A DNA stretch of 64,000 bases from Sphingomonas sp. SRS2 (GCF_000971055.1 NZ_LARW01000040.1:1-64000), one strand, 5' to 3'. Positions 51,404-60,612 are shown, counted from the first letter of the stretch. The notes: a model not told the origin generated them from the sequence alone. Numbers and translations: made by a program.

Positions 51404-52431
51404 GCAGCCATACCACTCAAGATGCCCCGCGTGTCGTGACCGCAGCGGCCCGCCCGCTGGCGGATCGGGTGCAGGTCACGCGCGGGATCGCCTGCGTGCT
51501 GCTCGTCCTGTTTCATATCGTCGGTGGCAACGCAGATGACGGGCTGCGCATCGCCGACGACACCATCACCCGACAGATTCTCGACGTGCTGATATATATC
51601 CGCATGCCCCTGTTCGCCTTCATCTCGGGCTATGTCTATGCGCTCAAGCCGCTCGACCCTGTCGCCCCGCGCTCTTTCCTGCAGGGGAAATTTCGGCGAC
51701 TGGCGCTGCCGCTGCTATCGGTGACGACGATCTTCTATCTCGTCGCTTTGGCACGGACGCCGGCGCCGCCTGTCGACGCTGCAGCCGGGCTGATCCGCGC
51801 CTATTTCTTCTCCTACGAAATCTACTGGTTTCTACAGGCGATGCTGCTGATCTTCCTGATCCTGCCGCTGCTCGAACGCTATCTGCTCGGCCATTGGCAG
51901 GGCTGTACAGTCGCCGTGCTGGCGACTTTCGCGCTGACGGTGCCCGCAGAACCCATCGATTTTCTGTCGGTCAACGGCGCGATATTCCTCGCCCCTTTCT
52001 TCTTCATTGGCATCGGCGCGCGGCGCTTCGTCGGCCCCCTGAGCCGCAAGCAAATGATCATATTGGTCGCCGTCCTTCTCGTCGCACTCGGGCTGCACAT
52101 CGACAATGTCGCGACGATGCCGCCGCATATGGGCGCGCGGCGTGGGACATGGCTATCGCTGGTGATAGGAGGGCTGACGCCGCTGCTACTGACCGCATAT
52201 GCTCCGCGCAGCAGCCTGCTGGCGCGGATCGGCCATGCCTCCTTCGCGATCTTCCTGTTTCACATCTTCTTCGTGGTCGGCACCCGACTGCTGCTCAACC
52301 GGTTCGGCGTCGGTAATATGGGAATCCAGCTGCTGGCGGGATTGTTCGCCGCTATTGCCGGGCCCATGCTGTTGCAATCGGTGCTGGTGCGATGGAAAAC
52401 AAGCCGGCGGCTCTTGCTTGGTCTGCGCTAG
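51400..52431 (+). CDS. Acyltransferase family 3 membrane protein
   Basis: 343 aa. The N-terminus RVQVTRGIACVLLVLFHIVGG carries the conserved Arg/His pair and RMPLFAFISGYVYALKPL follows. About ten membrane helices end with ASFAIFLFHIFFVVGTRLLL. It likely adds acetyl groups to the polymer. GTG 51400 overlaps the glycosyltransferase stop (GTGA). It is the second such enzyme of the locus, so more than one acyl substituent or site is possible. It is the right-hand end of the locus. Confidence 0.88.
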   Translation: MSSHTTQDAPRVVTAAARPLADRVQVTRGIACVLLVLFHIVGGNADDGLRIADDTITRQILDVLIYIRMPLFAFISGYVYALKPLDPVAPRSFLQGKFRRLALPLLSVTTIFYLVALARTPAPPVDAAAGLIRAYFFSYEIYWFLQAMLLIFLILPLLERYLLGHWQGCTVAVLATFALTVPAEPIDFLSVNGAIFLAPFFFIGIGARRFVGPLSRKQMIILVAVLLVALGLHIDNVATMPPHMGARRGTWLSLVIGGLTPLLLTAYAPRSSLLARIGHASFAIFLFHIFFVVGTRLLLNRFGVGNMGIQLLAGLFAAIAGPMLLQSVLVRWKTSRRLLLGLR

Positions 52432-52622
52432 CTGAAAATCAGCCGTCCGACAGCGACCACGGGCACCCAGACGGCAGCGCCAAGCGCCACCGCGGTCAGC
52501 GCGCGCAGCGCCGGATGCCAGCGCCGCTCCGCCATATGGACGACGCCCGCATCCCCACCCTCGGGCGGGCAGGAACTGGCGTCGGCACAGGCTTTGGCCT
52601 TGAAATTGGCGGAGGCGGACAT
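52428..52622 (-). CDS. Small single-helix membrane protein
   Basis: 64 aa. A polar head with two Cys (KACADASSC) leads to one hydrophobic helix (LRALTAVALGAAVWVPVVAVG) and ends RLIFS. ATG 52622 has AAGGGAG 7 nt upstream; the ATG at 52628 is too close to that site. It resembles the small protein at 29906-30049 in its helix. It overlaps the convergent acyltransferase stop. Function unknown. Confidence 0.6.
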   Translation of the reverse strand: MSASANFKAKACADASSCPPEGGDAGVVHMAERRWHPALRALTAVALGAAVWVPVVAVGRLIFS

Positions 52623-52759
52623 GGGCATTCTCCCTTACGGAGACCCTGGCGCCTTGATCATCAACAAACGGTTAATTGCGGTTTCGGTTCGCCGCAAAGC
52701 GCCCCCGATGCGCGGATGTCATTCCTCACCTGACGATCCGCGCGATCGGCACTGCAATG

Positions 52760-53524
52760 CTATCGGGCTTTGCGGAAGCGGTAGAGGAAGCGGTCGGTGT
52801 TGCCGCGGATCGCGGGGTCGAACACCATCTTGCTGTGATCGTCGGCATCACTGGCGAGCAATCGACTTTTCGCCTCCAGCACGAAACCCGCCGCCGCAAA
52901 ATCGGCCTCCACCGTCGCCGGATCGATACGATGGAGCTTGTCGACCACCGCGCGAGTGTCACCGCCTGGTCCCACATGGTCGATGACGCCGACCACGCCG
53001 CCGGGCTTCACCCCCGCGTATAGCGCGTTGAGAAAGGCTTTCGGATCGGTGCGCGGGATCTTGTATTGCGCCGATTCCCAATAGAGGTCGTGATAGTTCA
53101 GGCTGATCATCACGATATCGAATGTCCGATCGCCTGCGGAAAAAGTCTCGAATGGATAGCGGACGAAATCTATGTCGGGCCGGCGCTCGGTCAGCACCTT
53201 CCAGACCTTCTGCTCATCGGGGTCATTGTAGAATTGCTGCGGCTCGTAGGCCGTGACCTTGCCCTTGGGTCCCACCGCGTTGGCCATGATCTCCGCCCAA
53301 TAGCCCGAACCGGTCATGATATCGGCGGCAGCCATGCCCGGCTTGAGCCCAAGGAAGGCCAGCACCTCGGCCGGTTTGCGGCCGGCGTCGAGTTGGGTGG
53401 CTTTGGCGGGACGGCCCGGTGCTGCCACTGCGGCGGCCAGATAGCCGGTAGTTCCAGCCTCCGCCCCACCGGTCAGCAGCAGCGCCGCACCGGCAAGCGC
53501 GGGAAGTATCATCTTGAAGCGCAT
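52760..53524 (-). CDS. Secreted SAM-methyltransferase-like protein
   Basis: 254 aa. The signal peptide (ILPALAGAALLLTGGAEAG) is followed by a Rossmann methyltransferase fold: VLAFLGLKPGMAAADIMTGSGYWAEIMA corresponds to motif I, VISLNYHD-type and GGVVGVIDHVGPGG to later motifs. It matches the predicted methyltransferase group COG4798. SAM is not normally available in the periplasm, so the exported form may have another role; the family function is unproven. Start ATG 53524 has GGGAGAG upstream. Confidence 0.8.
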   Translation of the reverse strand: MRFKMILPALAGAALLLTGGAEAGTTGYLAAAVAAPGRPAKATQLDAGRKPAEVLAFLGLKPGMAAADIMTGSGYWAEIMANAVGPKGKVTAYEPQQFYNDPDEQKVWKVLTERRPDIDFVRYPFETFSAGDRTFDIVMISLNYHDLYWESAQYKIPRTDPKAFLNALYAGVKPGGVVGVIDHVGPGGDTRAVVDKLHRIDPATVEADFAAAGFVLEAKSRLLASDADDHSKMVFDPAIRGNTDRFLYRFRKAR

Positions 53525-53651
53525 CGGCTCTCTCCCTTTGTAAGGGGATGGTGAACCATAGCATGCGGGTGCTCAACCGGCTGTCATGGCGGCTATCGAC
53601 CGTGCAGGATGTTCGTCGAAACGCCGGGATGATACGCTGGCACGCTGGTCG

Positions 53652-54362
53652 TCAATGGAGTTCCAGCTCATAGCTGCGCAGCGTCTCGTCGAGCAGGCGA
53701 TGATAGGTGCCTTCATATATCTGCCCGCCGCAGGCCCCATTTTGAAATACGCGGATCGCCAGTGCTTCGGGCAGCATGCGGAGAGTGCAGCCATCCTCCT
53801 TGGGAAGCGGCAAGCCATTGGAATCGCCCATGGTAGTCACCATGAACTGTGGCCCATCCCACAGGGCAGCACGCTCGCCGCCGACAGTGACGATATTGAT
53901 CCTGGCTGCCCGGGCCGGATCGTAGACGCGAACCCGATAGCCGTTAGCGCGGCCAGGATGGAGAAGCAGCTTCATGCCGCCCGCCGCGCGATACACCCCG
54001 GAATATGTATAGCTTCCGCTCTCCATAGCCTCGACGCGGCGGCGCAGTTCGTCGCGGATGCATGCCGGATCTGTGACAACGCAGTCCGAATCGATCGCGG
54101 CTTCGAGTTCGATCGTGCGGAAGCCCGTGAACCACTCCTGCTGATCGAGTCGTACATAGCGCGTGATCGCGCCGTTCCAGCTCGCCAGCGCGATGCCATA
54201 GGCCGCTGCCATGCGCCGGTCATAGTCCAGCGCGGCAGGATCGGCGCAGATCGCGCGGTCCAGCTTCGTGGCGGCCTTCGAGCAATCGATTCCACGTGCC
54301 TGAGCGCCGTGGGCGGCAGACAATATCGACAGGGAGACCAGTAGCAGTGCGGCGATCTTCAT
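53652..54362 (-). CDS. LprI-like (DUF1311) secreted protein
   Basis: 236 aa. The signal peptide (IAALLLVSLSILSAAHGAQA) is followed by IDCSKAATKLDRAICADPAALDYDRRMAAAYG, the DUF1311/lysozyme-inhibitor LprI signature with paired Cys, and a longer C-terminal beta domain (YSGVYRAAGGMKLLLHP, LRVFQNGACGGQIYEGTYHRL). Likely periplasmic. Related in motif to the C-terminus of the protein at 28289-29116. Confidence 0.8.
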   Translation of the reverse strand: MKIAALLLVSLSILSAAHGAQARGIDCSKAATKLDRAICADPAALDYDRRMAAAYGIALASWNGAITRYVRLDQQEWFTGFRTIELEAAIDSDCVVTDPACIRDELRRRVEAMESGSYTYSGVYRAAGGMKLLLHPGRANGYRVRVYDPARAARINIVTVGGERAALWDGPQFMVTTMGDSNGLPLPKEDGCTLRMLPEALAIRVFQNGACGGQIYEGTYHRLLDETLRSYELELH

Positions 54363-54555
54363 TGGCGTGATCCTGCGATGGTGATGCAGGACGATGCATC
54401 GCCGCCGATGCCGCCGGGGTGATCAAAAGCACAGCTGTGCCAATGACTTGCTCTGGGACCGGAACAGGGCGGCCGCTCGGGGGGTTTAAAGTCTGCCGGT
54501 CGTGGGGAGCAAAGCCTGTTTTGATAGGCTGGCTTTTGGGAAAGGATACCAAAAA

Positions 54556-54993
54556 ATGAATAACCTGTTTTCCCCAAGAAAACTCGGCTGGCTGGTTGCC
54601 GGGACCGCCTTCATGGCCGCAGCCACTCCCGCGATGGCGCAACCCGTCAATGAGGAAATCGTGGTGCAGGGCCGCTATGGAACGCTGCCCGACAGCGTAC
54701 AGAGCCTGTCGCAGCCGGTCAGCTATGCCGACCTTGATCTCAGCACCGTCAGTGGGCGTGCGGAACTCCGCCATCGCGTCCGGCTGACGGCACGCTATCT
54801 TTGCGAAAAATTGGGCGAAAATGACAGTAGTTCGAGTGTCACTCCGTCCTGCCGCGATGCCGCCTCAAGGGATGCGTTGAGCCGTATCGGCACATTGGAG
54901 GCGAATGCCGCGCCACGCGGAACCACCTGGGTCGCGGGCCCTGCCTGGTCAGCGCCCTATCCATCTGCCTGGATTTCGAAATATCCCGACTGA
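54556..54993 (+). CDS. UrcA family protein
   Basis: 145 aa. The signal peptide (LVAGTAFMAAATPAMAQ) is followed by a short linker with PVSYADLDLSTVSGRAELRHRV and a Cys-containing ARYLCEKL plus SCRDAASRDAL. This is the UrcA family common in Sphingomonadales and Caulobacterales, exported and of unknown function. ATG 54556 follows AAAGGA at 54541; an earlier in-frame start is rejected because the signal peptide begins at 54556. Confidence 0.85.
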   Translation: MNNLFSPRKLGWLVAGTAFMAAATPAMAQPVNEEIVVQGRYGTLPDSVQSLSQPVSYADLDLSTVSGRAELRHRVRLTARYLCEKLGENDSSSSVTPSCRDAASRDALSRIGTLEANAAPRGTTWVAGPAWSAPYPSAWISKYPD

Positions 54994-55110
54994 TACCGAT
55001 AGCGCTTATGGCGGAGGGCCGCATCATGCGTTCCTTCGTCATTCGCATCGAGCCGGTTGGACGCGGGAGAAAAACAGGTTCATGGCCGGCCGAACAACAC
55101 AGGATTTCCC

Positions 55111-55266
55111 ATGACCGAATCGCTCGACGATCGTATCATCGACACGCCGGAGGGCCCGATGCGCTGGGGTGACTGGAAGAAGAAGAACCCCGTCCAGGTG
55201 CCGTCCCGGCGGACCAAGGGCAAAAAGCTCCCCAACAAGATACCGCTCACCACCAACGACCGCTAA
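55111..55266 (+). CDS. Small basic protein of unknown function
   Basis: 51 aa. It starts MTESLDDRIIDTPEGPMRWGDWKKKNP and ends in a Lys/Arg-rich segment. ATG 55111 has AGGA 8 nt upstream. The composition is that of a soluble cytoplasmic protein; I recognise no family. Confidence 0.55.
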   Translation: MTESLDDRIIDTPEGPMRWGDWKKKNPVQVPSRRTKGKKLPNKIPLTTNDR

Positions 55267-55291
55267 CCGCTGCCGATTGAGCTGCACTTCT

Positions 55292-55567
55292 TCAATGTGC
55301 GTTGGGATGGATGAAGAGGCGGGCAACCCCCCGTATGTTACTGTCGTGCGGAATCGCGCGAGCCATGAACCCGACCATGTTCGCGCCCATCAGGAAGGAT
55401 CGCTTCAGGTGATCATACACGGCCTCCTCGGCGTTATATTCGAGTTCCGCCATGCTTCTGCCAACGGCGGTGCACCGTGGAAGAGACGGGAAAAACGCGC
55501 TGAATCCGCCAACGGAGCGCTCAACGACAGCCATATAAGACGTCGGAATCGATGGGGCGTCGAACAT
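55292..55567 (-). CDS. Orphan HicB-like antitoxin domain protein
   Basis: 91 aa. YMAVVERSVGGFSAFFPSLPRCTAVGRSMAELEYNAEEAVYDHL matches the HicB antitoxin partial RNase-H fold: a beta hairpin, then a F-P-x-L-P-x-C/G turn, then an E-A helix. No HicA-type toxin is adjacent on either side, and the usual C-terminal DNA-binding helix is replaced by a short tail. It may be a solitary regulator or a relic of a toxin-antitoxin pair. Confidence 0.7.
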   Translation of the reverse strand: MFDAPSIPTSYMAVVERSVGGFSAFFPSLPRCTAVGRSMAELEYNAEEAVYDHLKRSFLMGANMVGFMARAIPHDSNIRGVARLFIHPNAH

Positions 55568-55823
55568 GGAGGGTTCCTTATCTGCCGCAAATCCGACGAT
55601 TTCATCATCGGCGCTGTCTCACGAGGGTATAACGCCGCGACCTCCGTTACGGGGCCATAACGGACCTAAGGGGATGTACCTAGGTCAGGGCCGCCACTTT
55701 TTCGTTCGTTCGATCATTAAGACAGCCGCCAGCCGGAAATTTTGCTATGGCGCCGGACATGACGCTATGAGGCCGCCGCGCCTGTTTCTCCATCACTCTT
55801 CATAACATCCAGGAATTACCAGC

Positions 55824-56135
55824 ATGCCGCCGTTCAAGGACAGTTTCCAGGAGCGCCTCTCGCGCGCCAACCAAGCCAAGACCACCGCGCTCGAAAAGCT
55901 GCGCGCCAAGCCGCCGATAGACCCAGCCGTCGCCGCGGAGCGGCAGGCCGCGCAGGCGAAGCGCGAAGCCGCCCAGGCTGAAGCGCGTGCGCAAAAGCAG
56001 GCCGCGATCGCGCAGGCCAAGGCCGAGAAGGCGGCCCGCGCCGCCGAGGCAGAAGCGAGGAAACCTGTTCCCAAGACCGAAGCCCAGAAAAAGGCCGAGC
56101 GCGACGCGCGTTATGCCGCACGCAAGGCGCGCTAA
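55824..56135 (+). CDS. DUF6481 family charged protein
   Basis: 103 aa, almost entirely Ala, Lys, Arg, Glu and Gln in one long helix or coiled-coil (PPFKDSFQERLSRANQAKTTALEKL, then AEKAARAAEAEARK). It has the FKDxFxxRL start and the Lys/Arg-rich end of DUF6481, a small family of alphaproteobacteria with unknown function. It ends 5 bp before the next gene. Confidence 0.8.
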   Translation: MPPFKDSFQERLSRANQAKTTALEKLRAKPPIDPAVAAERQAAQAKREAAQAEARAQKQAAIAQAKAEKAARAAEAEARKPVPKTEAQKKAERDARYAARKAR

Positions 56136-56140
56136 ATACC

Positions 56141-56809
56141 GTGATCCCGCTCGAACAACTCGATAGCGCCAAGATTCCCGGCGCCGATGGCGAATTGCGC
56201 CTGATGCGCCGCGGGCAGGATTATATGATTCTGTTGGGCCGCAACGAGTTGATGAGCAGCCGTCTTCGCGGTTCGGAAGAGGCGCTCGCCAATCTTCCCG
56301 GCGAACGGTTGAGGGATCGGTCGCGCCCGCGCTTCCTGATCGGCGGGCTGGGCATGGGCTTCACGCTGCGCGCGGCGCTCGCCCTGCTGCCGCCCAAGGC
56401 CGAGGTCGTCGTCGCCGAACTGGTCCCGTCGATCGTCGACTGGGCGCGTGGCCCGCTGGCACACCTGTTCGGGGACAGTCTCGACGACCCGCGCGTGACG
56501 ATCCGTATCGGCGATGTCGGCGAAGCCATCGCGACCCCGGCGGAAGGCTATGACGCGATCCTGCTCGATGTCGACAATGGCCCGGATGCGCTGGTCCACC
56601 CCGACAATGGCCGGTTGTACGGCAAATACGGTCTGCGCGCCGCGCATGCAGCGCTGAAGCCCGGCGGCATATTGGCGGTGTGGTCCGCCTATCAGGACAA
56701 GGTTTTCGCCGAACGCCTCAAGCGCGCCAGCTTCTCGGTCGACGAGATCAAGGTCCGCGCGACTGGCGTGAAGGGCGCGCATCACGTGATCTGGCTGGCG
56801 ATCAAATAG
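56141..56809 (+). CDS. Spermidine-synthase-like SAM-binding protein
   Basis: 222 aa, GTG start at 56141. It has FLIGGLGMGFTLRAALALL (motif I), EVVVAELVPSIVDWAR, and YDAILLDVDNGPDALV. The fold matches spermidine-synthase-related methyltransferases. The catalytic Asp of true aminopropyltransferases could be the D of DVDNGPD, but I cannot say whether it makes polyamines. Tail-to-tail with the sensor kinase. Confidence 0.8.
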   Translation: MIPLEQLDSAKIPGADGELRLMRRGQDYMILLGRNELMSSRLRGSEEALANLPGERLRDRSRPRFLIGGLGMGFTLRAALALLPPKAEVVVAELVPSIVDWARGPLAHLFGDSLDDPRVTIRIGDVGEAIATPAEGYDAILLDVDNGPDALVHPDNGRLYGKYGLRAAHAALKPGGILAVWSAYQDKVFAERLKRASFSVDEIKVRATGVKGAHHVIWLAIK

Positions 56810-56815
56810 CCGCCT

Positions 56816-58165
56816 CTACACTGCTCGCGGAATCGTCCAGCGTACGCGCAGGCCAGGCTCTCCGTCCTCGAATATGATCGCCGAACCATGGAGCGCCGCC
56901 ACGGCGGCGACAAGACTCAACCCAAGGCCTTCACCCGGCTGATCACTTACCGATGGCGCGCGATAGAAGCGTTCGGTGACGCGGGCGCGATGCTCGGGGG
57001 GGATACCCGGTCCGTTATCATCGAGGGTTACAATCACCGCGGCGGAGGCGAGTTGCGCCGTCAGCGCGACCTTCCCTCTCGCCGGAGCATATTTGATCGC
57101 ATTGTCGATAAGGTTCGCCATCGCCTGGAAAATCAGATCACCGTCAGCGTTGACGATCAGGCCCGGTTCGATCGTCGCCACGAAATCTATCCGCCGTTCG
57201 TCGGCGGCAGGCAAATAATAGTCGACCACGTCTTCCAGCAGCGTCGAAAGATCGACCGGGCGCGTCGTCGCGTCGTGGCGGCCTGCCTCGATCCGAGCAA
57301 TGCGCAGAACCGCGTCGAAAATCTTTTCCAACCGGTTCGCCTCGCTGATCGCCGAAGCCAGCCGAGCTTCGTGTCCCTCGGTAGCCGCATCCTCCAGATC
57401 GGCCTTGAGCCGCGCCAGCGGGGTGCGCAGTTCGTGCGCGACGCTGTCGGACACCCGGCGGACCGCCTCCAATGCTTCTTCGATCCGGGTCAGCATGAGA
57501 TTCAGCGTTTCGGCAAGCCGGTCGAAATCGTCGCCGCTGCCGCGCACGGGCACGCGCTGCGACAGATCGCCGGCCATCACCCGCCGCGCCGTCGCGCTCA
57601 CCGCCTCAATCCGCCGGCCAATGGCGAGGCTCATCAGCCCTCCGCCCAATATCCCGACCACCAACGCCGCCGCGAGCACCACCAGCGTTCCTGAAGCGAG
57701 GACCTCCTCGATCTCGCTGACATCCTCGATATCGCGCCCTACGAGCAGTCGGGCCCCGTCGTCGAAGCCGTGATCGATGGTCAGCGCCTCATAATCGATC
57801 TCGTCGCCTTCGAGATAATCGTCGGCCTCGAGCCGCCACCAACCCTCCGTCAGCTGGTTGGGCCAGCTTGGCAGATTGGCCGACAGGACATGACCTTCCC
57901 GATCGATAAAGGCATGAAATGCCCGACGCGGATTTGGTGCACGTTCGCGGGCACGCAGCCGCTCGACCACCGCGGGAGCGCCGTCGACGATGTAGCTGTT
58001 CTGGAGACTGCGCGCCTCGCGCTGCACCTCCGACTTGGCCGATTCGAGCGGCAGATAGATGACGACAAGATAGAAGCTGCCGAGAACCACGAGCAGCGAT
58101 GCCGCGAACAGCCCGACATAGGTCAGCGCCAGGCGGAAGGACAGGCTGTGGACCAGCGCCGTCAT
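56816..58165 (-). CDS. Two-component sensor histidine kinase
   Basis: 449 aa. An N-terminal membrane helix (LALTYVGLFAASLLVVLGSFYLVVIYL), a periplasmic domain of about 130 residues and a second helix at about 155-178 come first. HAMP follows, then HisKA with phospho-acceptor His in SVAHELRTPLARL. The ATPase domain has N-box LIDNAIKYAP, G1 DDNGPGIP and G2 GEGLGLSLVAAV. It overlaps the response regulator gene by 4 nt, so the two form a pair. The PepSY protein upstream may be its target or sensor accessory. Confidence 0.95.
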   Translation of the reverse strand: MTALVHSLSFRLALTYVGLFAASLLVVLGSFYLVVIYLPLESAKSEVQREARSLQNSYIVDGAPAVVERLRARERAPNPRRAFHAFIDREGHVLSANLPSWPNQLTEGWWRLEADDYLEGDEIDYEALTIDHGFDDGARLLVGRDIEDVSEIEEVLASGTLVVLAAALVVGILGGGLMSLAIGRRIEAVSATARRVMAGDLSQRVPVRGSGDDFDRLAETLNLMLTRIEEALEAVRRVSDSVAHELRTPLARLKADLEDAATEGHEARLASAISEANRLEKIFDAVLRIARIEAGRHDATTRPVDLSTLLEDVVDYYLPAADERRIDFVATIEPGLIVNADGDLIFQAMANLIDNAIKYAPARGKVALTAQLASAAVIVTLDDNGPGIPPEHRARVTERFYRAPSVSDQPGEGLGLSLVAAVAALHGSAIIFEDGEPGLRVRWTIPRAV

Positions 58166-58839
58166 ATAGCGGAACGGATCACATAGCCGGTGCCGCGCAC
58201 CGTCTGGATCAGCTGAGTCGCGAAGTCGCGGTCGACCTTCTGGCGCAGCCGGCTGACATGTTGATCGATGATGTTGGTCTGCGGATCGAAGCTGTAATCC
58301 CAGACATTTTCCAGCAGCATCGAGCGGGTGACGACGCGGCCCTCGTTGCGCATCAGATATTCGAGGATGCGGAACTCGCGCTGGGTCAAGTCGATGCGCC
58401 GCCCCGCGCGCGTCACCGTCAGCCCAAGCAGATCGACCGCGAGGTCGCCTATCGTAAGTTGGGTGGTTTCCGCAATCGCTGGCCCGCGCCGGCCCAGCAC
58501 CTCGACCCGTGCGACCAGTTCGGACAGCGCGAAGGGCTTGGGCAGGTAATCGTCACCGCCAGCGCGCAGGCCCTTGATACGCTCGTCGACATCGCCGAGC
58601 GCGCTGAGGATCAGTACCGGGATATTGTCGCCGGTCGCGCGAATCGTCTGGAGAATCTTGAGGCCGTCGACCTCGGGCAGCATGCGATCGAGGATGATCG
58701 CGTCATATTGTTCGGCCGCGGCTTTCAGCAGCCCCTCGCGGCCCGCGCGCGCCACATCGACCAGATGTCCCGCTTCGCGCAGGCCCCGGGCGACATGATC
58801 CGCGACGCGGGCGTCATCCTCGATCAGCAACAATTGCAT
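58162..58839 (-). CDS. OmpR-family response regulator
   Basis: 225 aa. The receiver domain (LLLIEDDARVADHVARGL with acidic pocket, phospho-acceptor Asp in AIILDRMLP, KPF switch Lys) and the winged-helix DNA-binding domain (LTQREFRILEYLMRNEGRVVTRSMLLENVW, TNIIDQHVSRLRQKVD, VRGTGYVI) are both complete. It would be phosphorylated by the overlapping histidine kinase. Its targets probably include the neighbouring PepSY gene, 18 bp upstream. Confidence 0.96.
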   Translation of the reverse strand: MQLLLIEDDARVADHVARGLREAGHLVDVARAGREGLLKAAAEQYDAIILDRMLPEVDGLKILQTIRATGDNIPVLILSALGDVDERIKGLRAGGDDYLPKPFALSELVARVEVLGRRGPAIAETTQLTIGDLAVDLLGLTVTRAGRRIDLTQREFRILEYLMRNEGRVVTRSMLLENVWDYSFDPQTNIIDQHVSRLRQKVDRDFATQLIQTVRGTGYVIRSAI

Positions 58840-58857
58840 TATCGTGCCTATGGCACC

Positions 58858-59364
58858 TCAATCGTCATAGGCCAATTCGAGACGCTGGCCGGTCTGCGCA
58901 TCGATCTGCACTTCGCCGATGCCCGCGGCGGTGGCGAGTTCGATGTCATAGACCGCCCGGCCCTTGTGCAGATCGAACTCGACTTCCTTCACCTCACCAC
59001 CGCTCTGCTGCTCTAGCGCCGTGAGCCGGCTGCCAAGTGGCGCAGCCTTGCCGCCCTTGCGGAGACGTTCGGCATCGGTCCAGGCGCGCAGCCAGTTCTC
59101 CATGCGCGGCTTCTCGGTGGTGAGCAGCTTGCCGCTGCGTGCATCGACGGTGACGCGATGCAGCGTCGCGCCTCGCACCAGATCGATCTCGTAGACGAGG
59201 CGTCCGCTTCGGGTTTCCAGCTCGGCCTCTATCGCCCGCGCCGACAGGCTGCGCTCGGCGGAGATCACCGCACGGGTGACGCCGACAAAGCCATCATTAC
59301 CGGGTTGGGCGAAAGCGGGAAGCGACAGACAGGCGGCGAGCGCCGCCACAAACGCATATTTCAC
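58858..59364 (-). CDS. Periplasmic PepSY-domain protein
   Basis: 168 aa. The signal peptide (AALAACLSLPAFAQ) precedes two PepSY repeats: AIEAELETRSGRLVYEIDLVRGATLHRVTVDARSGKLL, then VKEVEFDLHKGRAVYDIELATAAGIGEVQIDAQTGQRL. PepSY proteins bind or inhibit proteases and often accompany two-component systems that sense envelope conditions. It is the first gene of a three-gene operon with the response regulator and sensor kinase. Confidence 0.9.
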   Translation of the reverse strand: MKYAFVAALAACLSLPAFAQPGNDGFVGVTRAVISAERSLSARAIEAELETRSGRLVYEIDLVRGATLHRVTVDARSGKLLTTEKPRMENWLRAWTDAERLRKGGKAAPLGSRLTALEQQSGGEVKEVEFDLHKGRAVYDIELATAAGIGEVQIDAQTGQRLELAYDD

Positions 59365-59382
59365 AACATACTCCTTCTTGGA

Positions 59383-60612
59383 TCAGATACGGGGTTGCAG
59401 GCGGAGAAAGGCGGCGATGGCGGCAGCGGCGCGGCGCGAATGGCTTTCGCCTTCGTCTAGATCGAAGGTGTCGATGAATCCCTGCCGCTGCCCGGCCGCG
59501 AAGTCGGCATGGGTATCGATGGCGTGATCGATCGCCCGCAGGATCAGCGCGGCATCCTCCATCACCGGGCCGAAGCGCCAATGCGCATGATCGGGATCGT
59601 CACGCCACGGCCGACCGTTGCCGTTGATGAACAGGCAAGGGCGCGGCGTGCGCAGGAATTCGTAGATCTGACTGCTGACGTCGCCGAGATAGAGATCGGC
59701 CATCATCGTATAGCTCATGTCGATCGAGCGGTCGCTGCCCGGATCGATATGGACATTGGGCAGATGCGCCACCGGCTCCAGCATCTCCAGAAAGGCGGCG
59801 CGACGCTTGCGGTTGTCGCACAGCCGAACATGCGGGGCGACGATCAGGTTGAAGCGGCCATCCTCCGCAATCCGGCGGACGATCTCGGCCCCATGGCTGC
59901 GCCAACTGCCCAGTTCCTTCGAGAAATGGGGATTGTAAAGGATGATCGGCCGCGCATCCGCAAAGGGCGCCCAGCCATCGCGACGCGATCTGTCGGCAGC
60001 TTCGAACTTGGGATAACCGACCACCGCATGCGCTCCGGTGCGAATCAGCCCGTCCGCGAGCATGCGGCGGCGCTGCTTCTCGCCAGCGATCAGCGCAAAA
60101 TCGAAGCGGGCGATGCGCGGGTCGAAGCCTGCGGCGCGGTCGCCTGCGCCATGGTCGAGATGGATCAGCCGGGGGCGGCGCACGCCGAGCCCGCGCATGA
60201 TCGTCGAGGTGCGCTCAGGCAGCGCGATAGCGTCATAGGCATTGAGGCGGCGGCGCGCCTCGAACAGGGTCAGCACCTTGGGCGGCACGACGCTGCCGAT
60301 CGCCGCCGCGGTCCGGCGCAGCGCCGATGACCCGATCAGGTTGAAGCGCAGAAGGCAATGGCTGTCCGGGGCGGTGAGCCGTCGGGCGAGAGTAAGATGA
60401 TCGACCGAGGCCGAAAGGATATCGACATTGGCCTGCCAGCCCCATGCGAGTTGTTCGGCGACGGTGATGCCGTGGAGGATCTGGTGCGCCTGCGCGTTGA
60501 ACAGGAAGGCGACGCGCGGCAGCGGCGCGGCCTGAGCGGCAAGGGGCGTGCTCGCGCGGATGCGGGGCAATGCCGCCTCGATCGCACCGGTTTTCGCTGA
60601 TGATCCCTGCAT
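59383..60612 (-). CDS. CDP-glycerol glycerophosphotransferase-like enzyme
   Basis: 409 aa. The C-terminal half fits the GT-B-like CDP-glycerol transferase fold: ILYNPHFSKELGSW, RFNLIVAPHVRL, and SYTMMADLYLGDVSSQIYEFL with the conserved Ser and Asp, then a PCLFINGNGRPWRDD loop. It may attach glycerophosphate or a related group to a glycan. ATG 60612 has AAGG 7 nt upstream; the ATG at 60630 lacks a site. It sits 18 bp upstream of the PepSY gene. Confidence 0.78.
   Translation of the reverse strand: MQGSSAKTGAIEAALPRIRASTPLAAQAAPLPRVAFLFNAQAHQILHGITVAEQLAWGWQANVDILSASVDHLTLARRLTAPDSHCLLRFNLIGSSALRRTAAAIGSVVPPKVLTLFEARRRLNAYDAIALPERTSTIMRGLGVRRPRLIHLDHGAGDRAAGFDPRIARFDFALIAGEKQRRRMLADGLIRTGAHAVVGYPKFEAADRSRRDGWAPFADARPIILYNPHFSKELGSWRSHGAEIVRRIAEDGRFNLIVAPHVRLCDNRKRRAAFLEMLEPVAHLPNVHIDPGSDRSIDMSYTMMADLYLGDVSSQIYEFLRTPRPCLFINGNGRPWRDDPDHAHWRFGPVMEDAALILRAIDHAIDTHADFAAGQRQGFIDTFDLDEGESHSRRAAAAIAAFLRLQPRI

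Noticed and set aside
55663-55686. GACCTA...TAGGTC inverted repeat
   Set aside because: Only 6 bp with a 12-nt loop and no T-run; expected by chance.
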